64,000 nucleotides of DNA from Ferdinandcohnia sp047246645. GTDB taxonomy: Bacteria; Bacillota; Bacilli; Bacillales; Bacillaceae_L. The position numbers and the translations under genes are program-made. Positions 44,330 through 53,117 of the stretch are shown here, piece by piece (the stretch's first letter is position 1; the number at the start of each line of letters is the position of its first letter). The notes under the pieces were generated by a model. It made no database searches and was not told the origin of the DNA. It worked only from the letters and a program-made list of their open reading frames with translations. The DNA lies in NCBI RefSeq assembly GCF_047246645.1, contig NZ_JBFOKR010000004.1, forward strand, positions 62,001 to 126,000, given 5' to 3'.

Positions 44330-45148
44330 ATGTCTCGGTTGATTGTTAAACCAAAGGAACGTGATAAAGAGGGAAAGATTTTAGAGGTTACTCCCGAGAA
44401 TGCAGGCTGGAAGTATGTTGGTTTTGAAGTGTACTCCTTAAAACAAGGTGAAACACTTTCAAAGCAAACTGGAGATAAAGAGGCTTGTATTGTTCTTTTA
44501 AGCGGTCGTGCTGATGTGAAAACAGATAAAAAAGCATTTGAGAATATTGGTAAAAGAATGAGTGTGTTTGAAGGTACGCCAGCATACTCGGTTTATGTAC
44601 CGAATGATGACCAATATGAAATCAATGCTCAAACTGATTTAGAGGTTGCCGTTTGCTTAGCTCCTGGTAAAGGGTCATATGAAGCGCGTTTAATTACGCC
44701 AGAAGATGTTGGAGTTGAAGCACGTGGCTACGGTCATATGTCTAGAACGGTACATAATATTTTACCAGAATCAGAGTCAGCGGATAGTTTACTAGTTGTT
44801 GAGGTTTACACACCAGACGGTAACACATCGAGCTACCCGCCACATAAGCATGATCAGGATAATCTACCACATGAATCGTACCTAGAAGAAACGTACTATC
44901 ATGAGATTAATCCACAGCAAGGATTTGTGTTCCAGCGAGTATATAACGATGATAGAAGCTTAGATGAAACTATGGCGGTTGAACATCGAAATGTAGTGTT
45001 AGTCCCTGAGGGATATCATCCTGTTTCATCTGTACCAGGATATAGTTCATATTATTTAAATGTCATGGCTGGGCCAGTACGTACATGGAAGTTTTATAAT
45101 GATCCGGATCATGAATGGTTATTTAAAAATGTCATGCAAACAAAGTAA
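44330..45148 (+). CDS. iolB: 5-deoxy-glucuronate isomerase
   Basis: Converts 5-deoxy-D-glucuronate to 5-dehydro-2-deoxygluconate. 272 aa, a bicupin protein with metal ligands in PPHKHDQDN and ESYLEETYYH, and the conserved FQRVYND segment. The start follows AAAAGGAGG. The length and motifs match IolB throughout. Confidence 0.95.
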   Translation: MSRLIVKPKERDKEGKILEVTPENAGWKYVGFEVYSLKQGETLSKQTGDKEACIVLLSGRADVKTDKKAFENIGKRMSVFEGTPAYSVYVPNDDQYEINAQTDLEVAVCLAPGKGSYEARLITPEDVGVEARGYGHMSRTVHNILPESESADSLLVVEVYTPDGNTSSYPPHKHDQDNLPHESYLEETYYHEINPQQGFVFQRVYNDDRSLDETMAVEHRNVVLVPEGYHPVSSVPGYSSYYLNVMAGPVRTWKFYNDPDHEWLFKNVMQTK

Positions 45149-45189
45149 TGTATAAAATTTGTTTTGCATAAAGAATGGGAGGTTGCACT

Positions 45190-46185
45190 ATGAACGGAAT
45201 ATCATTTCCTATAGATCGTCCTTTAGATTTAATCGCAATTGGTAGACTTTGTGTGGACCTAAATGCAAATGAAATCCATCGACCGATGGAGATGACAAGA
45301 ACCTTCACGAAGTATGTGGGAGGATCTCCTGCAAATATTGCAATAGGTGCCGCTCGCTTAGGCTTACAGAGTGGATTTATTGGCAAAGTATCAAATGACC
45401 AGATGGGCCGATTTATTAAAAATTACTTAAATGAAAATAATATCGATACTTCAAATGTAGTAGATGATCATACTGGGACTGTTACTGGGCTTGCTTTTAC
45501 AGAGATTCTTAGTCCGGAAGATTGCAGCATTCTGATGTACCGTGACAATGTTGCGGATCTTAAACTTGATACAAGTAATGTTTCGGAAGCGTATATTAAA
45601 TCAGCAAAAGCATTATTAGTCTCGGGAACTGCTTTAGCTGCGAGTCCATCAAGAGAAGCTGTATTCCTTGCACTAGAGTATGCAAGAAAACATGATGTAG
45701 TGGTCGTTTTTGATTTAGATTATCGCCCTTATACATGGAAGTCGGCGCAGGAAACTGCAGTTTACTACAACTTGGCTGCAGAAAAATGTGACGTCATTAT
45801 TGGAACACGTGAAGAATTTGATATGATGGAGCAATTTGTGAAAGAGCACCAATCTAACGATGATAAAACAGCGAATAAATGGTTCAGTTACCATGCTAAG
45901 ATCGTTGTAATCAAGCACGGTCAAAATGGCTCCATTGCATATCTGAAAGATGGAAGTAAGCATTCAAGCGGGATTTTTAAATCAAATGTACTTAAAACCT
46001 TTGGCGCAGGAGATTCTTATGCATCCGCATTTATCTATGGCTTACTGCAAGACTGGAATGTTGAAAGAGCTATGGAATTCGGAAGTGCCTCTGCTTCAAT
46101 TGTGATTTCTCGCCATAGCTGCTCAGAAGCAATGCCAACGGTCGAAGATATCGATGAGTTTTTAAAAACGGCTGTTCGTGCTTGA
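45190..46185 (+). CDS. iolC: 5-dehydro-2-deoxygluconokinase
   Basis: Phosphorylates 5-dehydro-2-deoxygluconate. About 331 aa, PfkB fold, with the substrate loop KYVGGSPANIAIGAARLG and the catalytic motif TFGAGDSYASAF. The start at 45190 follows TGGGAGG; an ATG at 45175 would place the site inside the coding region. Typical IolC in length and N-terminus (LDLIAIGRLCVDLNA). Confidence 0.95.
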   Translation: MNGISFPIDRPLDLIAIGRLCVDLNANEIHRPMEMTRTFTKYVGGSPANIAIGAARLGLQSGFIGKVSNDQMGRFIKNYLNENNIDTSNVVDDHTGTVTGLAFTEILSPEDCSILMYRDNVADLKLDTSNVSEAYIKSAKALLVSGTALAASPSREAVFLALEYARKHDVVVVFDLDYRPYTWKSAQETAVYYNLAAEKCDVIIGTREEFDMMEQFVKEHQSNDDKTANKWFSYHAKIVVIKHGQNGSIAYLKDGSKHSSGIFKSNVLKTFGAGDSYASAFIYGLLQDWNVERAMEFGSASASIVISRHSCSEAMPTVEDIDEFLKTAVRA

Positions 46186-46206
46186 TAAGAAAGGTGAGAT
46201 AACGTA

Positions 46207-47067
46207 ATGCTAGCTAAATTAACTGATGTATTACAAGGTACAATCGAAAATAAATATGCGATTCCAGCATTTAATGTTTTTGGTTATGAGGATGCACAAG
46301 CCGTTATAGAAGCAGCTGAAGAAATTGGTGCACCCGTCATTATCGCGACAAACAAGGTAGCGATTCAGCATATGCCTATTCATATTATTGGTAAGCTTCT
46401 CGTAGGGCTAGCGGAACAGGCTAAGGTTCCTGTTGTTGTACATCTTGACCATGGTAAAGATTATGAAACAGTAGCAAAGGCAATTGCAAGTGGCTATAGC
46501 TCTGTTATGTACGATGGGTCTCAATTACCATTTGTGGAGAATGTTAGAACAACAAAAGAAATTGTTCAAATGGCCAAAGCATTTGGGATTCCTGTGGAAG
46601 CCGAAATAGGTTCGGTAGGCTATAGTGATCCGACGTTAGGTACGGGTGCATTAACAGATCCGCTTGAAGCAAAAAGATTTGCAGAAGAGACAGAGGTTGA
46701 TGCGTTAGCTGTTGCTGTAGGGACTGTACATCGAATGGAAGAACAAACTGCATATGTCCAATTTGATAGATTACGTGAAATTGAAAAACTAGTAAGTATC
46801 CCACTCGTTATGCATGGTTCTACAGGTATACCGGATGAGGATTTAAAGAAGCTAGCTTCCACAAATATTGGGAAAGTCAATATAGGTACTGCAATAAGAA
46901 TGGCGTTTGGTAATACCTTGCGACAGGAAGTAAATAAAAATGTGGGAAGTTTTGACCGTATTGATTGGTTTAAGCGCCCGATGGATGCTGTAAAAGAAGA
47001 AGCGAAACACAAGATGAGATTACTTAATCTAGAAAACTATGCGAAACAAACGGCAAACGTAAAGTAG
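46207..47067 (+). CDS. iolJ: 6-phospho-5-dehydro-2-deoxygluconate aldolase (class II)
   Basis: Class II aldolase of the fructose-bisphosphate aldolase family, 286 aa. Zn ligands are seen in VVHLDHGKD and AVGTVH and in the VMHGSTGIP loop. In the iol pathway this step gives dihydroxyacetone phosphate and malonate semialdehyde. The start follows AAAGGTGAG. Operon position between iolC and iolA fits IolJ rather than a glycolytic aldolase. Confidence 0.92.
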   Translation: MLAKLTDVLQGTIENKYAIPAFNVFGYEDAQAVIEAAEEIGAPVIIATNKVAIQHMPIHIIGKLLVGLAEQAKVPVVVHLDHGKDYETVAKAIASGYSSVMYDGSQLPFVENVRTTKEIVQMAKAFGIPVEAEIGSVGYSDPTLGTGALTDPLEAKRFAEETEVDALAVAVGTVHRMEEQTAYVQFDRLREIEKLVSIPLVMHGSTGIPDEDLKKLASTNIGKVNIGTAIRMAFGNTLRQEVNKNVGSFDRIDWFKRPMDAVKEEAKHKMRLLNLENYAKQTANVK

Positions 47068-47100
47068 ATAAAGAGATGTAATAACTTAGGAGGCACAGTC

Positions 47101-48561
47101 ATGACACAAACTATTATAAAAACTGTAAAAAATTATATTGGTGGAGAATGGGTAGAATCAACAACAACAAATACACAAGAAGTTTATAATCCCGCGACTG
47201 GGGAAGTAATTGCCCATGTCCCACTTTCAACTCGTGAAGAGCTTGACCATGCTGTACAAATAGCGAAAGAAGCATTTGATTCATGGAGTCAAGTTGCTGT
47301 ACCAAAGCGGGCTCGTGTTCTATTTAAGTATCAACAGCTTTTAGTGGAGCACTGGGATGAATTAGCAGAACTTATCACAATAGAAAATGGTAAAAACCTT
47401 ACAGAGGCTTATGGAGAAGTTCAACGCGGAATTGAATGTGTGGAGTTTGCTGCGGGCGCACCAACACTGATGATGGGTAGCCAATTACCAGACATCGCGA
47501 CAGGATTAGAATCAGGGATGTATCGATACCCAATTGGAGTTGTTGGCGGAATTACTCCATTTAATTTCCCAATGATGGTTCCTTGCTGGATGTACCCTCT
47601 AGCAATTGCTACAGGTAACACATTTGTGTTAAAACCTTCTGAACGTACTCCTTTACTAGCAAACCGTCTTGCCGAATTATTTGAAGAAGCAGGGTTGCCG
47701 AAAGGAGTCCTTAATCTTGTTCATGGTGCTCACGATGTCGTAAATGGATTACTTGAAAATAAAACAGTTAAGGCTATTTCGTTTGTTGGTTCACAACCAG
47801 TTGCTGAGTATGTATACAAAAAAGGAACGGATAACTTAAAGCGTGTGCAAGCACTGGCAGGAGCGAAAAACCATTCCATCGTATTAAAAGACGCGAATCT
47901 TGAAAATGCTGCACAGCAAATCATTGCTGCTGCCTTTGGTTCGGCGGGTGAACGTTGTATGGCGTGTGCAGTCGTAGCTGTTGAGGAAGACATTGCGGAT
48001 CAATTAATCGAGCTGTTAGTTCAAAAATCAAATGAAATTCAAATCGGAAATGGATTAGAAGACGATGTTTTCTTAGGTCCAGTTATCCGTGAGCAACACA
48101 AACAACGAACGCTACAATACATTGCAGAAGGAATAAATGAGGGGGCTAAGCTTGTACGTGACGGTCGCCAAGATGAAGCGCTACAAGCAAAAGGCTACTT
48201 TGTAGGCCCAACTATTTTTGACGAAGTAACAGAGGAAATGAAAATATGGCAAGATGAAATTTTTGCTCCTGTTCTCTCAATTGCGCGTGTGAAAAATCTT
48301 GCTGAAGCGGTCAACCTAGCAAATCAATCTCGTTTTGCAAATGGCGCTTGTATCTTTACAAAAGACGGTGGTAGCGTACGTCAGTTCCGTGAAACAATTG
48401 ATGCAGGTATGTTAGGTGTCAATATTGGTGTTCCGGCACCAATGGCTTTCTTCCCATTCTCGGGTTGGAAGGATTCTTTCTACGGAGATTTACATGCAAA
48501 TGGGAAAGACGGAGTAGAATTTTATACTCGTAAGAAGATGGTAACATCTCGCTGGGTGTAA
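47101..48561 (+). CDS. iolA: (Methyl)malonate-semialdehyde dehydrogenase
   Basis: CoA-dependent aldehyde dehydrogenase, 486 aa, converting malonate semialdehyde to acetyl-CoA. The active-site Cys is in GSAGERCMAC. NFPMMVPCWM and KPSERTPL are family hallmarks of MmsA/IolA. It starts after TAGGAGG. A strong terminator follows it, so it is the last gene of the fully transcribed part of the operon. Confidence 0.95.
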   Translation: MTQTIIKTVKNYIGGEWVESTTTNTQEVYNPATGEVIAHVPLSTREELDHAVQIAKEAFDSWSQVAVPKRARVLFKYQQLLVEHWDELAELITIENGKNLTEAYGEVQRGIECVEFAAGAPTLMMGSQLPDIATGLESGMYRYPIGVVGGITPFNFPMMVPCWMYPLAIATGNTFVLKPSERTPLLANRLAELFEEAGLPKGVLNLVHGAHDVVNGLLENKTVKAISFVGSQPVAEYVYKKGTDNLKRVQALAGAKNHSIVLKDANLENAAQQIIAAAFGSAGERCMACAVVAVEEDIADQLIELLVQKSNEIQIGNGLEDDVFLGPVIREQHKQRTLQYIAEGINEGAKLVRDGRQDEALQAKGYFVGPTIFDEVTEEMKIWQDEIFAPVLSIARVKNLAEAVNLANQSRFANGACIFTKDGGSVRQFRETIDAGMLGVNIGVPAPMAFFPFSGWKDSFYGDLHANGKDGVEFYTRKKMVTSRWV

Positions 48562-48569
48562 GGAATGGT

Positions 48570-48599
48570 AAAACCGGATAGAGTACCTATCCGGTTTTT
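48570..48599 (+). terminator. Internal terminator between iolA and iolD
   Basis: Perfect 12-bp stem (48570-48581 with 48587-48598), five-base loop, five T residues. Only 8 bp after the iolA stop. iolD follows with no recognisable promoter, so partial read-through is expected. Confidence 0.88.
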
Positions 48600-48632
48600 C
48601 AAAACAACTCTTTGTAAGGTAGGTGTATGTAT

Positions 48633-50558
48633 ATGAAACTAACAACAGCTCAAGCACTTGTGAAATTTTTAAATCAGCAGTTTATTGAGGTTGATGGTAA
48701 AGAACAAAGACTTTTTAAAGGGATATTTACGATATTTGGACATGGAAATGTACTTGGTATGGGTCAAGCCTTAGAGGAAGATAGTGGAGATTTAGAGGTC
48801 TATCAGGGAAGAAATGAACAAGGTATGGCACAGGCGGCAGTCGCTTTCGCAAAACAAAAACACCGAAAACAAATCATGGCTTGTACATCATCGGTAGGTC
48901 CTGGCGCTGCCAATATGATAACAGCCGCAGCAACCGCGTCAGCGAACAACATCCCGGTCCTTTTACTGCCTGGTGATACATTTGCGTCACGCCAACCAGA
49001 TCCAGTACTACAACAAGTTGAGCAAACCTACGATGCATCTATTTCTACAAATGACGCGTTCCGACCTGTCAGCAAGTATTGGGACAGGGTTAACCGTCCA
49101 GAGCAATTAATGACAGCAATGCTTAATGCAGTACGGGTTTTAACAAATCCAGCTGATATGGGTGCTGTAACAATTGCTTTACCACAGGACGTACAAGGGG
49201 AAGCATATGATTATCCAGAGTATTTCTTTAAAAAACGTGTTCATCGCTTTGAGAGAAGACAACCAACAAAGGCTGAATTACAAGATGCAGTAGCTTTATT
49301 AACAAGTAAAAAGAAACCTCTGATTGTTTGTGGCGGTGGCGTGCGCTATTCAGAAGCAGGAGAAGAATTAAAGCGTTTTGCGGCTAAATATAAAATTCCT
49401 TTTGCAGAAACGCAAGCAGGTAAGAGTGCAGCTGAGAGCGATCATCCAATGAATCTGGGTGGACTTGGGGTTACTGGTAACCTAGCGGCAAACCGAATTG
49501 CTAAAAGCGCAGATTTAATTATTGGAGTTGGTACTAGATTCACAGATTTTACAACCGCTTCAAAACAGTTATTCCAACAAGAAAATGTAGAATTTTTAAC
49601 GATTAATATCTCCGAATTTCACGCTTCGAAATTAGATGCGGTGAAGGTTGTTGCAGATGCGAAAGCAACTTTTGAAGTATTAGACAATGAGTTAGAGAAA
49701 GTGGGATATCAAACTGATTATCTGAATGAAATTGAAGTGGCGAAGAATGATTGGGCTGCTGAATTAAATCGTCTCTATCAAACTACTTACGGAAAAGAAG
49801 GCTATAAACCGGAGGTAAGCGGGCATCTTGATGAAGTGTTAGCGGAATACGAAGAGGTATTAGGGTCGTCATTAACACAAACAGCTGTGATTGGCGAAGT
49901 GAACCAACGAATTGCTGAGGATGCAATTGTTGTAGGTGCTTCCGGAAGTTTACCTGGAGACTTGCAACGGATGTGGGTAAATCGTGCTCCTAATACGTAC
50001 CACATGGAATATGGCTACTCTTGTATGGGCTATGAGATATCTGGTGCACTTGGAGTGAAACTAGCTGAACCAGAAAAGGAAGTTTATGTGATGGTCGGAG
50101 ATGGAAGTTACCTCATGTTGCACTCTGAGTTGGTAACAAGCATTCAGGAAGGGAAAAAAATCAACGTCATCTTATTAGATAATGCCGGGTTTGGATGTAT
50201 TAACAATCTTCAGATGTCAAACGGTATGGGTAGCTTTGGAACTGAGTTTCGTAAAAGAAGCCATGAAACAAACCAACTAACTGGTCCAATCATTCCAATC
50301 GATTATGCGCAAAGTGCAGCAGGATATGGAGTGAAAACATATACAGTAAAAACAGTTGATGAGTTACGTGCAGCACTTGAGGATTCAAAGAAACAAACTG
50401 TTTCAACATTACTTGATATTAAGGTCCTCCCAAAAACAATGACAAATGGCTATGATTCATGGTGGAATGTTGGGGTTGCAGAAGTTACAAAGAACGAAAG
50501 TGAAACGTCTGTTTCTGTTGAGCGCAACCAACAATTAGAGAAAGCACGTAAATATTAA
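48633..50558 (+). CDS. iolD: 3D-(3,5/4)-trihydroxycyclohexane-1,2-dione hydrolase
   Basis: Thiamine-diphosphate enzyme of 641 aa that opens the inositol-derived ring. ThDP/Mg motif: GDGSYLMLHSELVTSIQEGK with the downstream Asn in LDNAGFGCINN. The N-terminal PYR domain has the catalytic Glu region YQGRNEQGMAQAA. ATG at 48633 is preferred to 48627 because AAGGTAGGTG would otherwise abut the start. Confidence 0.95.
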   Translation: MKLTTAQALVKFLNQQFIEVDGKEQRLFKGIFTIFGHGNVLGMGQALEEDSGDLEVYQGRNEQGMAQAAVAFAKQKHRKQIMACTSSVGPGAANMITAAATASANNIPVLLLPGDTFASRQPDPVLQQVEQTYDASISTNDAFRPVSKYWDRVNRPEQLMTAMLNAVRVLTNPADMGAVTIALPQDVQGEAYDYPEYFFKKRVHRFERRQPTKAELQDAVALLTSKKKPLIVCGGGVRYSEAGEELKRFAAKYKIPFAETQAGKSAAESDHPMNLGGLGVTGNLAANRIAKSADLIIGVGTRFTDFTTASKQLFQQENVEFLTINISEFHASKLDAVKVVADAKATFEVLDNELEKVGYQTDYLNEIEVAKNDWAAELNRLYQTTYGKEGYKPEVSGHLDEVLAEYEEVLGSSLTQTAVIGEVNQRIAEDAIVVGASGSLPGDLQRMWVNRAPNTYHMEYGYSCMGYEISGALGVKLAEPEKEVYVMVGDGSYLMLHSELVTSIQEGKKINVILLDNAGFGCINNLQMSNGMGSFGTEFRKRSHETNQLTGPIIPIDYAQSAAGYGVKTYTVKTVDELRAALEDSKKQTVSTLLDIKVLPKTMTNGYDSWWNVGVAEVTKNESETSVSVERNQQLEKARKY

Positions 50559-50583
50559 TAAAATAGAGCGGGGGACGAACAGT

Positions 50584-51480
50584 ATGTTCTCAAATGAATT
50601 TGTAAAGATCGGGATTGCACCAATTGGCTGGACAAATGATGATTTACCAGAGCTTGGCGGAGAAAATACATTTGAGCAATGCGTCAGTGAGATGGCGCTT
50701 GCTGGTTTCCAAGGGACAGAAGTTGGAAATAAGTATCCGAAGAATCCAGAAGTTCTAAAAAAAGCACTTCGTTTACGGGGATTAAATATCGCTAGTGCAT
50801 GGTTTAGTGCTTTTTTAACTACAAAGCCATTAAACGAAACTGTTGAGGCTTTTATTACGCATAGAGATTTCTTATTTGAAATGGGAGCAAAGGTTATTGT
50901 GGTTTCTGAGCAAGGCCACAGTATTCAAGGGCAAATTGAAACTCCTTTATTTGATAATAAGCCAATTTTTACCCAAGAAGATTGGGAGAAGCTTGCAGAT
51001 GGTCTACATGAATTAGGGAGGCTGGCGCAAGAAAAAGGCATGGATGTAGTCTACCATCATCATATGGGTACAGGGGTTCAAACGACTGAGGAAATCAATA
51101 AACTTATGGAGCTCACAGACCCAAGTTTAGTTTCATTGCTTTATGATACAGGTCATCTCGTGTTTTCAGGGGAGAACCATCTTGAAGTTCTTGAACGCCA
51201 CTTTGAAAGAATCAAACATGTGCACCTAAAAGATATTCGAGAAGAGGTTGCTCAAAGAGTAAGAGATGAAAAATTAAGTTTTTTAACAGCTGTGAAAGAG
51301 GGAGTCTTTACAGTGCCAGGAGATGGAATGATCGATTTTAGCCCTGTGTTTCAGTTCTTATCAGATAAGAATTATAAGGGATGGATGCTTGTAGAAGCTG
51401 AGCAGGATCCTGCAAAAGCTAATCCTCTAGAGTATGCATTGATTGCACGAAAGTATATAAGAGAAACAGCTGGAATCTAG
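50584..51480 (+). CDS. iolE: Inosose dehydratase
   Basis: Dehydrates scyllo-inosose to the trihydroxycyclohexane dione. 298 aa, xylose-isomerase-like TIM barrel with metal motifs YHHHMGTGV, YDTGHLVFSG, HVHLKDIR and VEAEQD. The N-terminus KIGIAPIGWTNDDLPELG is diagnostic of IolE. The start follows GCGGGGGAC. iolF, iolH and iolI are absent from this operon. Confidence 0.95.
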   Translation: MFSNEFVKIGIAPIGWTNDDLPELGGENTFEQCVSEMALAGFQGTEVGNKYPKNPEVLKKALRLRGLNIASAWFSAFLTTKPLNETVEAFITHRDFLFEMGAKVIVVSEQGHSIQGQIETPLFDNKPIFTQEDWEKLADGLHELGRLAQEKGMDVVYHHHMGTGVQTTEEINKLMELTDPSLVSLLYDTGHLVFSGENHLEVLERHFERIKHVHLKDIREEVAQRVRDEKLSFLTAVKEGVFTVPGDGMIDFSPVFQFLSDKNYKGWMLVEAEQDPAKANPLEYALIARKYIRETAGI

Positions 51481-51581
51481 TCTTACTAGTGAAGTCCATC
51501 CACAACTAGAATGATTAGCGGTACCCCTCGAGTTGTTGTGGTATAATAACTGAATTATGTCATGAGAGGATTATTTTTATA

Positions 51582-52586
51582 ATGAAGGTCACGATTTATG
51601 ATGTTGCAGAAAAAGCAAATGTTTCAATTGCTACTGTATCCAAAGTGATAAACAATAGAGGAAGGATTAGTACTGTCACAAGAGAAAAGGTTGTTCGCGC
51701 AATGGAGGAATTAAATTATCATCCAAGTGCTGTAGCGTCAGCCTTGACTGGAAAACGTACGAATACTATCGGTCTCCTTATTCCAGATATATCTAATCCC
51801 TTTTTTGCGGAAATAGCACGTCATATTGAGAATAGAGCTCATCAACTAGGGCTAAGTGTAATAATGTGCAGTACTGACTACAATCTCGAAAAGGAAGCAA
51901 AATATATTGAACTTCTTCGTCGAAAACAGGTGGATGGGCTGATTCTTTCATCTGGATTCCAGAGTGACGATATATTGCAAGACTTAATTACTAACAAACT
52001 GCCAGTTGCTATGATTGCCCAGCATAATCCCTCTATTTCGGTACATATGGTCTCTATAGATGACTATAAGGGTGGCTATTTAGCAACAAATCACCTTTTG
52101 TCCTTAGGCCACTCAAATATTGGAATTATCGGAGAAAATGTGCGTAGTAGTAACTTGCGTATATATGGATACCGTGATGCTTATCAAGATAATGGGTTAC
52201 AAGTTAACGAAGAAAATATTACCCGAACAGATGCATCCGCAGCCAATGGGTATACTATTGCCTCTAAATTATTAAATCGGTCAGATAGGCCAACAGCAAT
52301 CTTTGCAATAAATGATTTATTAGCAGTAGGTGCATTCCAGGCTGCAAGAGAGCTCCAATTACGTATACCGGAAGATTTATCAATTGTGAGCTTCGACAAC
52401 ACCATTTTAGCAAAGACAACAGTGCCTGCTTTAACCTCGATTGCACAACCGGTTGAAGAAATGGGTTCAAAGATTGTCGAGCTTCTTTTAGAAGAAATTG
52501 AAGAGCACAAAGAGAAGAAAGAACAAATTCTATTTGTTCCTGAATTAATTGTAAGAGGATCCTCAGGGGTTTTAAGTATTTGTTAG
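51582..52586 (+). CDS. LacI-family regulator of the iol operon
   Basis: Transcription factor, 334 aa, with the helix-turn-helix TIYDVAEKANVSIATVSKVIN and a sugar-binding sensor domain (GLLIPDISNPFFAEIARHIE, SIVSFDNT). Encoded at the end of the iol operon, 100 bp after iolE. The GTTAAGCGCTTAAC-type operators before iolG and iolB have the central CG expected of LacI proteins, so it most likely represses the operon and responds to an inositol intermediate. B. subtilis uses a DeoR-type IolR instead. A terminator follows. Confidence 0.92.
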   Translation: MKVTIYDVAEKANVSIATVSKVINNRGRISTVTREKVVRAMEELNYHPSAVASALTGKRTNTIGLLIPDISNPFFAEIARHIENRAHQLGLSVIMCSTDYNLEKEAKYIELLRRKQVDGLILSSGFQSDDILQDLITNKLPVAMIAQHNPSISVHMVSIDDYKGGYLATNHLLSLGHSNIGIIGENVRSSNLRIYGYRDAYQDNGLQVNEENITRTDASAANGYTIASKLLNRSDRPTAIFAINDLLAVGAFQAARELQLRIPEDLSIVSFDNTILAKTTVPALTSIAQPVEEMGSKIVELLLEEIEEHKEKKEQILFVPELIVRGSSGVLSIC

Positions 52587-52674
52587 GGGAAAAATCGAAA
52601 TATATCTTACTGTGGTTGAAGAGAATAGTTTTTGAAACGCCGGAAACATGGCTACTAATTTGCTTTTTTGAAGA

Positions 52675-52706
52675 ATGCTTGGTTATTAAACTGGGCATTT
52701 TTTTTA
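52675..52706 (+). terminator. Terminator of the iol operon
   Basis: Ten-bp stem with three G-T pairs (52675-52684 with 52689-52698), loop ATTA and a run of eight T residues. Confidence 0.85.
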
Positions 52707-53117
52707 TATCTATTAAAAGGGTTAGAGGCTTATTCTTAAATTGGGATTCCGTGTATTAAGGATATTTTGTACGGTGATTTTTATATGAATAGAATGTATT
52801 GACGAGTCCTTCAGCTCAATTTGGGAGATATCTGTTGATATAAATATCTCATAAAAGGCTGTCCATGGTATAGGGCCCTGTCCCTCTATAAACGCTTTTA
52901 TATTATTGTGATGATAGGCATATATGGAATTTAAAAAGGTGCTTTGTGTCATTTTTAGGATGAAGTGGATGAGTGTAAAAGTTTAAGAGAGTTAACGAAT
53001 GTAGTGTTTAATAAACAATATCTGTGGAATTAAATAAGATGACTCCGGTACAATACCGAAGTCATCTTATGGCGGCATAGGTTACTGTCCCTTTTATGGG
53101 GGATAGTAAACTTATTT
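52707..53117. other. Gene-free region between the iol operon and the TPR gene
   Basis: I can support no gene here. It contains the hairpin at 53036 and a long-loop inverted repeat: AGGTTACTGTCCC at 53079-53091 against GGGACAAGTAACCT at 53126-53139, the second arm lying within the end of the TPR-protein gene. Confidence 0.6.
53036..53068 (-). terminator. Terminator candidate for the TPR-protein gene
   Basis: A 15-bp stem with one mismatch (53036-53050 with 53054-53068) and a three-base loop. On the minus strand it is followed by ATTTAATT rather than a full T run. Confidence 0.65.

Noticed and set aside
46620..47012. 130-codon minus-strand frame inside iolJ
   Set aside because: Complementary to conserved aldolase codons; no start signal.
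52264..52698. 144-codon minus-strand frame over the iol LacI gene
   Set aside because: Antisense to a conserved regulator and to its terminator.
52722..52952. 76-codon minus-strand frame after the iol terminator
   Set aside because: It does not overlap another gene, but it has no ribosome binding site and no recognised motif. Too weak to list as a gene.
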